From Marinomonas sp. IMCC 4694 (GTDB lineage: Bacteria > Pseudomonadota > Gammaproteobacteria > Pseudomonadales > Marinomonadaceae): a DNA stretch of 64,000 nt. Shown here piece after piece: positions 52,563 to 62,595 of this stretch (its first letter is position 1; each line of letters opens with the position of its first letter). The translations under genes were made by a program, and so were the position numbers. The stretch spans positions 992,001-1,056,000 of the forward strand of contig NZ_VSRV01000001.1 of assembly GCF_008122525.1 (NCBI RefSeq), read 5' to 3'. The notes under the pieces were generated by a model, which made no database searches, was not told the DNA's origin, and saw nothing but the letters and a program-made list of their open reading frames with translations.

Positions 52563-53339
52563 ATGAGTAAGTTATTTGTAATGGGCATGGGGCCGGGTGA
52601 TTTAGGGTTGGTGGCACCCAATGCCACCAAAGCCTTGGCGACCTGCAGTGATTGGGTTGCCTACGGTTACTACTTGGATTTACTGGGTGACCTCAGTGCG
52701 GGTAAAATCTTTCATAATTTGCCGTTAGGCGAAGAAATTGGTCGCGCTCGATTAGCACTTGATCTCGCCGCACAGGGTAAAAATACCGCGCTTATTTCCA
52801 GTGGTGACATTGGTATTTACGCCATGGCAACCCTCGTATTTGAATTGCTTGATATGCAATTGCAAGGCAAAGAAAATCACCCAGAATGGCTCGATGTAGA
52901 CATTGAGGTGATCCCCGGCATTTCGGCGATGCAAGCCGGTGCCAGCCGCGTTGGTGCCATGCTTGGTCACGATTTTTGTACCATTTCCTTGTCCGATTTG
53001 CTCACGCCTTGGGAAACCATCGACAAGCGCTTGCACGCCTGTGGCGCAGGGGATTTTGTCGTGTCGTTTTACAATCCCGTATCCAAGAAACGCGATTGGC
53101 AACTAAACCATGCCCGCGATGTCTTATTGCAGTATCGTCCATCCAGCACACCGGTAATGATTGGGCGACAGTTAACGCGTCCAGAAGAAGAGATCACTTT
53201 TACCACATTGGGTGAGCTCGACGCCAAAGACGTTGACATGTTTACCATGGTCAGCGTAGGCAATTCAGACACCAAACACATCGTCAACGGCGACAAGTCT
53301 TGGATTTACACCCCACGCGGTTACTCGAAAAAGCTGTAA
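52563..53339 (+). CDS. cobJ: Precorrin-3B C17-methyltransferase
   Basis: SAM-dependent methyltransferase of the corrin ring, 258 residues. It opens LFVMGMGPGDLGLVAPNATK and has the family segments SSGDIGIYAMA, IEVIPGISAMQAGASRVGA, HDFCTISLSDLLTPW and FYNPVSKKRDWQL, the last being characteristic for CobJ/CbiH. It heads the cobalamin operon on the plus strand, with 240 bp of promoter region shared with the divergent ribH2. No cobalamin riboswitch is seen there. Confidence 0.93.
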   Translation: MSKLFVMGMGPGDLGLVAPNATKALATCSDWVAYGYYLDLLGDLSAGKIFHNLPLGEEIGRARLALDLAAQGKNTALISSGDIGIYAMATLVFELLDMQLQGKENHPEWLDVDIEVIPGISAMQAGASRVGAMLGHDFCTISLSDLLTPWETIDKRLHACGAGDFVVSFYNPVSKKRDWQLNHARDVLLQYRPSSTPVMIGRQLTRPEEEITFTTLGELDAKDVDMFTMVSVGNSDTKHIVNGDKSWIYTPRGYSKKL

Positions 53340-53362
53340 GCCGAGTACGATTAAGGAACAGT

Positions 53363-54142
53363 ATGACAGTCTATTTTATCGGCGCAGGGCCGGGCGACCC
53401 AGAATTGATGACAGTGAAGGCGGTCAAATTGATCGAGCGCTGTCCCATCATTTTGTACGCGGGCTCCTTGATTCCCATGCAAATTATCGACAGCGTTCGT
53501 CACTCAGCCGAGGCCATTTACGACACGGCAGAGATGAACCTAGACGAAACCACCGCGGTGATCAAAAAAGCCGCCCAGGAAGGCAAAGACGTGGCCCGCT
53601 TGCAGTCTGGCGACCCCGCTTTATATGGCGCGATTGGCGAACAAATTCGGCGTTTGGAAGCTCTCCATATTGACTACGAAGTGATTCCTGGCGTCAGCGC
53701 GGTTGCGGCGTCTGCCGCTATGTTGCGCAAAGAGCTGACGTTATCTGGCGTATCTCAAACCGTGATCATGACGCGCTATGAAGGCAAAACGCCCTTTCCA
53801 GAGCGCGAGCGTTTGCCGGCGTTAGCGCAAAGTGGTGCAACCTTGGCGATACATTTGGGCATCACGCGCATTCATAAAATCGTTGATGAATTGATTCCAC
53901 ATTATGGCGAAGATTGCCCTGTAGCCGTGTGTTATCGCGTAGGCTGGCCAGACCAAGATTATGTGGTGGGCACGTTAGCGGATATTGTGGTCAAAGTACG
54001 TGAGAAAAAATTCACTCGAACCAGTCTTATTTTAGTAGGTCGAGTATTGGACACGGACGACTTCGCCGATTCTTATCTTTACGACAAGAGCCAAGCGCAC
54101 ATTTTTAGAAAAATTCACCGTCGTCGTGACGAACAAAATTAA
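53363..54142 (+). CDS. cobM: Precorrin-4 C11-methyltransferase
   Basis: SAM-dependent corrin methyltransferase of 259 residues. It starts MTVYFIGAGPGDPELMTVKA and shows IILYAGSLIP, RLQSGDPALYGAIGEQI, EVIPGVSAVAASAAML, TVIMTRYEGKTPFPERE and VCYRVGWPDQ, which are CobM/CbiF marks. AAGGA precedes this ATG; a longer in-frame start would overlap cobJ. The gap to cobJ is 23 bp. Confidence 0.94.
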   Translation: MTVYFIGAGPGDPELMTVKAVKLIERCPIILYAGSLIPMQIIDSVRHSAEAIYDTAEMNLDETTAVIKKAAQEGKDVARLQSGDPALYGAIGEQIRRLEALHIDYEVIPGVSAVAASAAMLRKELTLSGVSQTVIMTRYEGKTPFPERERLPALAQSGATLAIHLGITRIHKIVDELIPHYGEDCPVAVCYRVGWPDQDYVVGTLADIVVKVREKKFTRTSLILVGRVLDTDDFADSYLYDKSQAHIFRKIHRRRDEQN

Positions 54143-54157
54143 GGGCAAGGATTGATT

Positions 54158-55240
54158 ATGCAGCTGAATAAGATACCTACTACGATCGTCACTGGCTTTT
54201 TAGGCAGTGGTAAAACCACCTTATTATCCAACGTATTGAAACAAGCCGCGGGCAAGCGCATTGCGGTGATCGTCAACGAATTTGGCGAATTAGACATAGA
54301 TTCAGACTTACTTCGCTCTTGTCCGATCGACTGTGACGATGATGGCAAAGAAGGTGGTCAACGCAGCGACGACGGCTTTTACGAACTGGCCAACGGTTGC
54401 ATTTGTTGCACGGTAGAAGAAGAGTTTTTGCCCGTGATGCAGCAATTGGTTGCGCGCCGAGCCGACATCGATCATATCCTAATTGAAACCAGTGGCTTGG
54501 CGTTGCCAAAGCCGTTGGTGCAAGCGTTTAATTGGCCGGGTATCAAAGAGCATTGTACAGTCGATGCGGTGATTACCGTGGTAGACGGTGCGGCCGTGGC
54601 CGCAGGACGTTTTGCCCACGATGAAGACAAGGTGCAAGCTCAGCGCCAAGCCGACGAGAGCCTAGATCACGACCCAAGCTTGCAAGAATTACTCGACGAT
54701 CAACTCAGCGCAGCGGATTTAGTGGTCGTCAGCAAAAACGATTTATTGAACGACGAACAACGCGCCCGCGTGCAAAAAATCATTGCGCATCAAGTGCCCG
54801 ATACGGTGAAAACCGTGTACATCGAAAATGGCGAAACCGCGCTGGATGTTTTGTTGGGCATAGACGCCGCAAGCGAAAGCCGCATCGACGAGGTGCACAA
54901 CCATCACGATCATCATCATGCTCATGGTGCACATCACGATCACGCCCACGATCATTTCGATTCTTTCGTCGTGACGTTAGGCGAAGTGCAATCAGACTTG
55001 TTGCAAGAAACCTTGTCGGAGCTGGTGGAGAAGAACAATATTTTTCGTATCAAAGGTTTTGCGGCCGTGCATGGCAAACCTATGCGTCAGGTTTTTCAAG
55101 TGGTCGGCACCCGTTTAGATCGTTATTTCGATCGTCTATGGCAGCCAGATGAAGTGCGCAAAACCCAACTGGTCTTCATCGGCAAAGGCATCGAAAAAGA
55201 GCAAATTGAAAACGTATTACATGACGCGTTAAGCGCTTAG
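54158..55240 (+). CDS. cobW: CobW-family GTPase (COG0523 metallochaperone)
   Basis: G3E-type P-loop GTPase, 360 residues. Walker A TGFLGSGKTTLLSN, the metal-binding GCICCTVEEEF (CxCC), VVDGAAVAAGRFA, SKNDLL and the C-terminal CobW_C domain (FRIKGFAAVHGKPMRQVFQV). A His-rich stretch between the domains (HNHHDHHHAHGAHHDHAHDH) can hold metal. Its place before cobN suggests supply of cobalt to the chelatase. CobW is the accepted name in this context. Confidence 0.92.
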   Translation: MQLNKIPTTIVTGFLGSGKTTLLSNVLKQAAGKRIAVIVNEFGELDIDSDLLRSCPIDCDDDGKEGGQRSDDGFYELANGCICCTVEEEFLPVMQQLVARRADIDHILIETSGLALPKPLVQAFNWPGIKEHCTVDAVITVVDGAAVAAGRFAHDEDKVQAQRQADESLDHDPSLQELLDDQLSAADLVVVSKNDLLNDEQRARVQKIIAHQVPDTVKTVYIENGETALDVLLGIDAASESRIDEVHNHHDHHHAHGAHHDHAHDHFDSFVVTLGEVQSDLLQETLSELVEKNNIFRIKGFAAVHGKPMRQVFQVVGTRLDRYFDRLWQPDEVRKTQLVFIGKGIEKEQIENVLHDALSA

Positions 55241-55247
55241 TGGCTCC

Positions 55248-58200
55248 GTGCATTTATTAGCCGCCAAACCGGGTGGATTTGTTGACGACGAGGGTATTGT
55301 CGATTTAGGGCAAACGCCGGCCGATTTGGTGATCTTGGCCGCGGCCGACAGCGTATTAGGTGCGCTCGGCAGCGCTTTAGATCATGGCATCAATACCTTA
55401 TCTGAAGGCGCTTTTCCGAGTGTTCGCCTGGCCAATTGGATGCAACTGGTTAAACCCGCCGCGTTTGACTTGTATGAGCACAAGGTACTCGACCACGCTC
55501 TCGTCGTGGTCGTTTCCTTGTTGGGTGGCGAGCATTACTGGGCCTATGGTTTCCAACAATTGCAGTATTGGGCAAAGGCCAAACCTAGTCGAACTCTGAT
55601 TATTGTGCCCGGTGACGACGCCCCCGATCCTTCCTTAACCAAGGTTTCTACTGCGCAGCCTGAAGACGTGCATCGGGTATGGCGATATTTGCGCGAAAGT
55701 GGCCAAGCCAATTCTTTACAGTTGTTTCATTTTCTTGCGGATCGGTATTGTAATCTGTCCACTGAGTGGCAAGAGCCTGCGCCTTTGCCCAGTGCATTGA
55801 TCTACCACGCCGGTCACGCGTCGAGCTTTTTAACATGGCAACAGCATTACGCCGAGTCGATCCAAAACGGTCTTCCTGTGGTCGTTGTGGCGTTTTATCG
55901 CTCTCATCTACAAAGCGGCAATACCCAGATGTTCGATGGTTTGCTAAGCGTGCTAGAGCAAGAAAATACGGTGCCGCTGGCGGTGGCGGTGAGCTCATTA
56001 AAAGACGATGTGTCGGTGGGTTTAATCGAATCGCTGATCGAGCGCACCGATGCAAAAGTGATTTTGAACACCACAGGCTTTGCGGCAAATCGAGTGGGCA
56101 GCCCCGATTTGGCCTCGGAGCCGACGGATTTTCAGTCGGCCTTTGCGTCGCCGATTCCCGTATTACAGCTGATCTTATCCGGCAGCACCGAAGAAGATTG
56201 GCAAGCACAAACTCAAGGGTTGCGCAGCCGAGACGTGGCGATGCAAATCGTCTTGCCCGAAATGGACGGGCGCATCATTACCCGTGCGGTCAGCTTTAAA
56301 ACCTTGAGTCATTACAACGACACTGCACAAGTGGACTTGGTGCGCTATGAATTGCACGAGGAGCGCGCTCGCTTTGTCGCACAACTCGCCAAGCGCTTTG
56401 CTAATCTCGCCATTAAGCCTAACCATGAAAAACGCATCGCCTTTGTGTTGGCGAATTACCCCACCAAAGATGGACGAATTGGCAACGGCGTGGGGCTAGA
56501 TACGCCTGCCTCGACAATCAATTTGCTCAAGGCGTTGGAACACGCCGGTTATCCCATCGCCGATGTGCCAGAACATGGCAATGCCTTAATTGAAGCTTTA
56601 CTTGGCGCGGTGACGAACAACCCAAACACCTTGCACGAAAGAGGGTGCTGGCAAAGTTTGGCACTGGATGATTACCTTCACTATTTTTACCAGTTGCCAT
56701 TAGAAAGCCAAAACGCGGTGTGGGATCGTTGGGGAGCGCCAGAAAACGACCACAAATGCCGCGAGCAAAACGGCGAACGCCGCATCATGTTGGCGGGCAT
56801 TCGCCTTGGTGAAACTTTTGTTGGCATTCAACCTGCGCGGGGGTTTAACCTCGATTTGGCAGCCAATTACCACGATCCAGATTTGATTCCGCCCCACAGT
56901 TATTTGGCGTTTTATTTCTGGCTGCGTCATGTTTATAAAGTAGATGCCTTTGTGCATGTGGGCAAGCACGGCAATCTAGAATGGCTGCCGGGCAAGGGCA
57001 CCGCGTTATCCGACCAATGTTGGCCAGACATCGCCTTGGGGCCCATGCCGAATTTTTACCCTTTTATTGTTAATGATCCGGGTGAGGGCGCACAAGCCAA
57101 GCGTCGCACACAAGCCACTATTATTGATCATTTAATGCCACCGATGACACGCGCGGAAACGTATGGCGACATGGCCGAGTTGGAAAACTTGGTGGACGAA
57201 TATTATCAAGCCATGGGCATGGATGTTCGTCGAGAAACTTGGTTGCGCGAACAAATTCTTGAAAAAGTCCAAACGACGCATTTGCTGGAAGAGTTAATCG
57301 GTATTGAATCGGACAATGACGATTCGGTGCTGGAAGGCCTAGATACCTATTTGTGCGAGATAAAAGAAGCACAAATTCGCCACGGTTTGCATCGTCTTGG
57401 TGAATTACCAGAAGCGGACAAACTCGCCGATACGCTGGTGGCCTTGTTGCGTTTGCCTCGTGGTAAAGAGGCGACCAGCCAAGGCATTCTTCATGCGCTG
57501 GTAGAAGACTTGAGTTTATCGCAAGACGATTTTGACCCCATGCAAAGCCTACGTACCCCTTGGCTTGGCAAGCAGCCAGACGCGTTATTAGCGGTCAGTG
57601 AGGCACCATGGCGAACCCATGCCGACACCAAAGAGCGATTGGAATTACTCGCTAAGCAATTCGTATTGAGTTATTTGGTTCGAAACGATTCCACTGTGGA
57701 TTTAACTCGCGCTTATCCACAAACATCGGCTTTGTTATCACACAGTAAAAAAACACTCATGCGCGCTTTAGAGCAAAGTGCTCATGACGAAATTCATGCT
57801 TTGCTAATCGGATTAGAAGGCGGTTTTATTCCGCCTGGACCGAGTGGCGCGCCGACAAGAGGGCGGTTGGATACCTTGCCAACCGGGCGTAACTTCTTCT
57901 CCGTGGATAACCGCGCCATTCCGTCACCTGCGGCGTGGGCGATTGGCCAACAGTCTGCCGAAGCCCTGATTCAGCGGCATCTTCAAGAGCATGGTGACTA
58001 CCCGAAAGATTTAGGGCTGTCCGTGTGGGGAACCGCCACCATGCGAACCGGCGGCGACGACATTGCACAAGCGTTTGCCCTGATGGGAGTACGTCCGATT
58101 TGGGCGCCGGGGTCAAACCGTGTGACCGATTTTGAAGTCCTGTCTTGTATGCGGCTTGGGCGGCCTCGAGTGGATGTTACCCTTCGAGTATCGGGTTTTT

Positions 58201-59114
58201 TCCGTGACGCTTTCGCGAATGTGATGCGACTCTATGACGCGGCGGTGCAAGCCATTGCCGACTTTGAAGAGCCGGGCACAGGCAACACCATTCGAGCCAA
58301 TGTGCAAGCGCGCAAACAAACCTTGCTTGATCAGGGCATGGACGAAGAGCTCGCGAACCGCCAAGCGACGTATCGCGTTTTTGGCAGTAAGCCCGGTGCG
58401 TACGGCGCAGGCTTACAAGGCTTAATTGACGAACGTTGCTGGGACACTAAAGCCGATTTAGCGGAAGCCTACGTAAACTGGGGCGGCTATGCCTACGATG
58501 GCAACACCTACAATAAGGAGCAAGATGGCGTAGAAGCGAAATCCGCCTTTGTTGAACGCCTGTCTCAGCTTGATGCCGTGGTGCAAAACCAAGACAACCG
58601 TGAACACGATATTTTAGATTCCGACGATTATTATCAATTTCAAGGCGGCATGACCAACGCGGTGACGGAATTCAGTGGCCAAGCGCCGAGCGTCTATCAC
58701 AGTGATCATTCGAACCCCAGCGCACCGAAAATTCGTACCTTAAAAGAAGAGTTAAATCGCGTGGTGCGTTCGCGGGTATTGAACCCGAAATGGATCGACG
58801 CTATGCAAAGCCATGGTTACAAGGGCGCGTTTGAAATGACCGCTACGGTAGACTATTTGTTCGCTTACGATGCGACGACGGACTTGGTTGCGGATTATCA
58901 GTATGAGCAAGTAACCGATCGCTTATTGCTGGATCCAGACAATCAGGCGTTTATGCGCGATAATAACCCTCATGCGTTAGAAGAAATGGGCGAGCGTTTA
59001 TTAGAAGCGATTCAGCGCGGCATGTGGCAAAACGCCGAAGCACATCGTCAAAAAATACAGTCCTTGTTGCTTGATTTAGATCAGCAGCAGGAGCAAGAAG
59101 ATAAACGTCAGTAA
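55248..59114 (+). CDS. cobN: Cobaltochelatase subunit CobN
   Basis: Large subunit (1288 residues) of the aerobic ATP-dependent cobaltochelatase that puts cobalt into hydrogenobyrinate a,c-diamide; related to BchH/ChlH. Family marks are GKHGNLEWLPGKGTALSDQCW, IVNDPGEGAQAKRRTQATII, GGFIPPGPSGAPTRGRLDTL, PTGRNFFSVDNRAIPS and FGSKPGAYGAGLQGLI. The start is GTG, 7 bp after cobW. The AAA+ partners CobS and CobT are not in the window. Confidence 0.95.
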   Translation: MHLLAAKPGGFVDDEGIVDLGQTPADLVILAAADSVLGALGSALDHGINTLSEGAFPSVRLANWMQLVKPAAFDLYEHKVLDHALVVVVSLLGGEHYWAYGFQQLQYWAKAKPSRTLIIVPGDDAPDPSLTKVSTAQPEDVHRVWRYLRESGQANSLQLFHFLADRYCNLSTEWQEPAPLPSALIYHAGHASSFLTWQQHYAESIQNGLPVVVVAFYRSHLQSGNTQMFDGLLSVLEQENTVPLAVAVSSLKDDVSVGLIESLIERTDAKVILNTTGFAANRVGSPDLASEPTDFQSAFASPIPVLQLILSGSTEEDWQAQTQGLRSRDVAMQIVLPEMDGRIITRAVSFKTLSHYNDTAQVDLVRYELHEERARFVAQLAKRFANLAIKPNHEKRIAFVLANYPTKDGRIGNGVGLDTPASTINLLKALEHAGYPIADVPEHGNALIEALLGAVTNNPNTLHERGCWQSLALDDYLHYFYQLPLESQNAVWDRWGAPENDHKCREQNGERRIMLAGIRLGETFVGIQPARGFNLDLAANYHDPDLIPPHSYLAFYFWLRHVYKVDAFVHVGKHGNLEWLPGKGTALSDQCWPDIALGPMPNFYPFIVNDPGEGAQAKRRTQATIIDHLMPPMTRAETYGDMAELENLVDEYYQAMGMDVRRETWLREQILEKVQTTHLLEELIGIESDNDDSVLEGLDTYLCEIKEAQIRHGLHRLGELPEADKLADTLVALLRLPRGKEATSQGILHALVEDLSLSQDDFDPMQSLRTPWLGKQPDALLAVSEAPWRTHADTKERLELLAKQFVLSYLVRNDSTVDLTRAYPQTSALLSHSKKTLMRALEQSAHDEIHALLIGLEGGFIPPGPSGAPTRGRLDTLPTGRNFFSVDNRAIPSPAAWAIGQQSAEALIQRHLQEHGDYPKDLGLSVWGTATMRTGGDDIAQAFALMGVRPIWAPGSNRVTDFEVLSCMRLGRPRVDVTLRVSGFFRDAFANVMRLYDAAVQAIADFEEPGTGNTIRANVQARKQTLLDQGMDEELANRQATYRVFGSKPGAYGAGLQGLIDERCWDTKADLAEAYVNWGGYAYDGNTYNKEQDGVEAKSAFVERLSQLDAVVQNQDNREHDILDSDDYYQFQGGMTNAVTEFSGQAPSVYHSDHSNPSAPKIRTLKEELNRVVRSRVLNPKWIDAMQSHGYKGAFEMTATVDYLFAYDATTDLVADYQYEQVTDRLLLDPDNQAFMRDNNPHALEEMGERLLEAIQRGMWQNAEAHRQKIQSLLLDLDQQQEQEDKRQ

Positions 59115-59192
59115 CCTTGGGCAGAGGCTTGCTGGTAACCTTATGGGCATTCAGTATTTGAACGCCGATCAGAGTCGACAAAGAGAGAGACA

Positions 59193-60425
59193 ATGAGTAA
59201 GACAGAATCAATTAAAAAACAAGGCATCATGATTTGTGGTCATGGTAGCCGAGACAAAGACGCCGAACGCGAATTCGGCTTGGTGGCAAAGGGTCTAAAA
59301 GAGCGTTTTCCCCATTTGCCAGTAGAATATGGCTTCTTAGAATTTTCCGCGCCTAACATTCATATGGGCTTAGACAGCCTGTTAAAGCAGGGTGTGGAAG
59401 AAATTTACGCTGTGCCGGGCATGTTGTTCGCGGCCACTCATGCGAAAAACGACATCCCTTCCGTATTGACCACCTATGAAGAAAAGAACCCAGGATTGAC
59501 CGTCACTTACGGCCGTGAGCTTGGCTTGCAAGACGACATGATCGAAGCGTTTCAAGCGCGTATTTACGAATCCCTTGGCTTGGATCCAGAGAATCCTCCC
59601 GCGAGCTTATACGACACCTTATTGGTCGTAGTCGGACGTGGGACATCAGACACCGGCGCTAATGCCGAAGCGGCTAAACTGACTCGCATTGTTAATGAAA
59701 ACATGGGCTTTGGCTGGGCCGACACCGTGTATTCTGGCGTGACCTACCCATCGGTGGGTGTTGGTTTAGAGAACCTCATGAAACTGGGTTACAAGCGCAT
59801 CGTGATTGCGCCTTATTTCTTATTTACCGGTCGATTGATTAAGCGTATTCAAGGTTATGTGAACAAGGTGGCCGAGGCGAATCCGGCCATTGAATTTATT
59901 CAAACGCCTTATTTGAGCGACCATTCAAGAGTCATCGATGCCTTCCAAAATCGTGTGGAAGAAATCATGCAGGGTGAAGAGCCGACCGGTGAAGAAACCT
60001 TAATGAATTCATTTAAACGCCGCTTAGCCGCCGGCGAAGTGGACGTTCATCATCACCACGCGGAATTTGTCGACCCACTAGACGACACGCAGGGCGTATC
60101 CGACTTTGATGCGAAACACGCCACCTTTACTGCGACAGACAACAAACCATCGTCTGTTCTTACCGCGCATGGCCATTCACATTCTCATGGACACAGCCAC
60201 GATCACAGCCATGGCCATTCACACAGTCATGGTCATTCTCATGGCCATTCTCATGGTCATAGCCACGGTGTTTACAAACACATTGGCCACCCAATGGGAC
60301 CAAGAACCATGATAGGCGAAGGCATTTGCTGCTGCTTCATGGGGCAATTTACCGATGAGATTTTAGAAGAAGAGAAACACAAAATAGACGGCGACTGCAC
60401 CAAAACAGCGTTTGCCCATAAATAA
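59193..60425 (+). CDS. cbiX: CbiX-like sirohydrochlorin cobaltochelatase with His-rich tail
   Basis: A 410-residue class II chelatase. Two CbiX domains are visible: ICGHGSRDKDAEREFG with PGMLFAATHAKNDIP, and LLVVVGRGTSDTGANAEAA with APYFLFTGRLIKRIQG. The C-terminal 135 residues are unusual: HHHH near residue 287, a long HGHSHSHGHSHDHSHG-type run (about 323-358) and ICCCFMGQF near the end. This gives likely cobalt or nickel storage and a possible metal or cluster site. It lies 78 bp after cobN, same strand, with GAGAGAGA before the ATG. Confidence 0.9.
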   Translation: MSKTESIKKQGIMICGHGSRDKDAEREFGLVAKGLKERFPHLPVEYGFLEFSAPNIHMGLDSLLKQGVEEIYAVPGMLFAATHAKNDIPSVLTTYEEKNPGLTVTYGRELGLQDDMIEAFQARIYESLGLDPENPPASLYDTLLVVVGRGTSDTGANAEAAKLTRIVNENMGFGWADTVYSGVTYPSVGVGLENLMKLGYKRIVIAPYFLFTGRLIKRIQGYVNKVAEANPAIEFIQTPYLSDHSRVIDAFQNRVEEIMQGEEPTGEETLMNSFKRRLAAGEVDVHHHHAEFVDPLDDTQGVSDFDAKHATFTATDNKPSSVLTAHGHSHSHGHSHDHSHGHSHSHGHSHGHSHGHSHGVYKHIGHPMGPRTMIGEGICCCFMGQFTDEILEEEKHKIDGDCTKTAFAHK

Positions 60426-60494
60426 AACCTAAGCCCATACAATTACGCTTCGTCCTTGGCTCCCGTAGGGGCGATTAGCGAAGCGTAATCTACC

Positions 60495-60557
60495 TTTGTT
60501 CTCGTTTCCACGCTCCGCGTGGTAATGCACAGCTCGTACTCGTTCCCACGCTCCAGC
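60495..60557. repeat. Dispersed hairpin repeat, two units
   Basis: TTGTTCTCGTTTCCACGCTC then CGCGTGGTAATGCAC, followed by CTCGTTCCCACGCTCCAGC. The same unit occurs twice at 62676-62744. Each unit has a CCACGC/GCGTGG inverted repeat. It lies directly before the 3' end of the convergent LysR gene. A REP-like intergenic repeat. Confidence 0.75.
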
Positions 60558-60561
60558 AAGG

Positions 60562-61455
60562 TTAGAGCTTAAACCATTGTGCTAGTCTTCGAGCGACTAG
60601 ACGTGACGTTGAGTTGTGTGCTTCAGATTCACGAATTAAAGCTGACCAATCTAAGGTGAGCTTTTCCTTTCCCAAACTAACGGCCATGACGGTGTTGTTT
60701 TTAATCGCTGATTGAACCGCCCAGCGAGATAAAATACTCACGCCAAAGTTGGACGCGATTAATTCGATGACCGCGTCCGTGACTTCAACCACTGTGACTA
60801 AATGCGGAACGACGCCAGAGGGACGAATGAAGCGTTCATATTCAAAACCTGGTTGAGCCGTTTTGCTGTAAGTTAAATAGTCTTCACTCTCTAGGTCGGT
60901 TGCGTCTACAAAGGCTTTGCTTGCCAAAGGATGTGTCGGGTGAGTGATTAAAACAAGCTCGTCTTGAAAAACGGGAACAGAGTCAATGCTAGGTGTTGCT
61001 AAGTGTCCTGGAGCTAAAATCACATCTACGTCGCCATGTTGAAGGTTCCTGAGTGGGTTTTGCGTTGCAGACGCCACTAATTCTAATTGAATGTGAGGTT
61101 CTTTTTCCGACATCATTTTTAAAAACGCGGGTAGCCAGTGGTAGCAGCTGTAAGCAGCGATGCCAATACGAACAACGGTGGTTTTATTGCTCGCCATTTG
61201 TTGGAAATCGAACTCCGCTCGTTGTAATGCTGGGATGATTTGTTTGGCCGTTTGCGTCATGGCGCGACCAGAAGGTGTTTGCCTTAAGCGACGACCTTCG
61301 CGCTCAAATAATAACCCGCCCAAACGTCTCTCCGCCTCAGCAAGTCTGTGACTCAATGCGGACTGTGTAACACCAAGTGCATCGGCTGCTTGTCGTATAG
61401 TGCCAGTCTGATCGATCGCATTGAGCATTTCCCAGTGTTTTATATCAAGTCTCAT
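60562..61455 (-). CDS. LysR-family transcriptional regulator (MetR-like)
   Basis: A 297-residue regulator. The winged HTH is HWEMLNAIDQTGTIRQAADA then LGVTQSALSHRLAEAERRLG. The effector domain has VVRIGIAAYSCYHWLPAFLK and LQHGDVDVILAPG, which resembles MetR more than other LysR groups. It is divergent from an EamA transporter with a 114-bp AT-rich gap, so that transporter is its likely target. The effector could be a sulfur amino acid metabolite such as homocysteine, by analogy only. Confidence 0.85.
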   Translation of the reverse strand: MRLDIKHWEMLNAIDQTGTIRQAADALGVTQSALSHRLAEAERRLGGLLFEREGRRLRQTPSGRAMTQTAKQIIPALQRAEFDFQQMASNKTTVVRIGIAAYSCYHWLPAFLKMMSEKEPHIQLELVASATQNPLRNLQHGDVDVILAPGHLATPSIDSVPVFQDELVLITHPTHPLASKAFVDATDLESEDYLTYSKTAQPGFEYERFIRPSGVVPHLVTVVEVTDAVIELIASNFGVSILSRWAVQSAIKNNTVMAVSLGKEKLTLDWSALIRESEAHNSTSRLVARRLAQWFKL

Positions 61456-61569
61456 GGTCTTATCTCGTTTTATTAGACTGTTCGTTTAATATTGGTTTGA
61501 TGAGATTTATATGAATATTATTAATCAATATCTTATATTATTCATTATTTTATTCATCAGCTTTCTATT

Positions 61570-62502
61570 ATGGTTGCGCCATTAACCAAATGGAATGCGA
61601 AAAATATGAAAAATCAATCAAACATAGGTGGCCAATATTTTGTGCTGCTGTCGGCCTGCTTTTATGGATTGAATCCTTTTTTTGCCCAGCAGTTGTTTCA
61701 AGATGGATTGGGGGCAGCAATGGTCAGTTTGTATCGTTTTATTTTGCCGGCCTTGTTCTTTATGTTTTGTTTACGAACGCCACGAGAAAATAGGCTTGAG
61801 GTGTTCAGAAGTTTGGTATTGGGAGTGGCGAGTGGGGTGGCGATTTTTGGTTACTTCCATGCCTTAGAAACGATTTCTGCGGCTACGGCGATTTTAATTT
61901 ATTACAGCTATCCCTTTTTCAGTGTGTTGATTGGCTGGTGGCTTTTTAAGCGAACACCATCGCAAAACACGCTGGTGTCAGCGGCTTTAATACTGATTGC
62001 AGTGTCATTAACCATACGGCCAGAATCCTTGCCAGAAGGCGTTTGGTTGTCAGTGGCGGCTTGTTTTTTGGCGCCTGTGGCGGTGGCGACACAAGTTCAA
62101 TATTTGTCGAATCCGAAGCAAACGATACCAACACGCAGTCGAGTAGCCTGGATTACTATGGGTCATGTGTTGGTGCTCTTTCCTATTGTGGTGTGGCATG
62201 AGCCAGAACAAATATTGCCTGTGTCCATGGTGGGTGTTTTTTCTGTGTTTGGTATCGCTTTATTAGCGGCAGCGTTGCCTCAGATACTGTTTATGCTGGG
62301 AGCGCCAAGGTCATGCGCGGATAGAAATGCGTTAACAGGATCACTTGAGTTAGTCGTCGCTTTCCTAACCGGGGCGTTGTTATTAGGTGACCCTTTGGAT
62401 CGATTTGAATTAACCGCTATGGCGCTGATTGTATTGGCGCTGTTTATCAAGCAAGGACAAGCAAAGTCAACCACATATTCGACAGCTCACAATACGGCTT
62501 AA
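61570..62502 (+). CDS. EamA/DMT-family transporter
   Basis: A 310-residue membrane protein with about ten hydrophobic segments in two EamA halves (FVLLSACFYGLNPFFAQQLF, SAATAILIYYSYPFFSVLIG, then PQILFMLGAPRSCADRNALT and SLELVVAFLTGALLLGDPLD). An alternative Met 12 codons later (MKNQSNIGG) is equally likely as start. The divergent MetR-like regulator suggests export of an amino acid or its metabolite, but the substrate is not known. Confidence 0.85.
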   Translation: MVAPLTKWNAKNMKNQSNIGGQYFVLLSACFYGLNPFFAQQLFQDGLGAAMVSLYRFILPALFFMFCLRTPRENRLEVFRSLVLGVASGVAIFGYFHALETISAATAILIYYSYPFFSVLIGWWLFKRTPSQNTLVSAALILIAVSLTIRPESLPEGVWLSVAACFLAPVAVATQVQYLSNPKQTIPTRSRVAWITMGHVLVLFPIVVWHEPEQILPVSMVGVFSVFGIALLAAALPQILFMLGAPRSCADRNALTGSLELVVAFLTGALLLGDPLDRFELTAMALIVLALFIKQGQAKSTTYSTAHNTA

Positions 62503-62595
62503 TAAAACACCTTGGAGGCTTGTTTTTTCACGTAGCCATTTTTCAGGCTGGAAGAGTGAGATAGACTAACAGTCGCTTTGGCATTGAAAACACGC

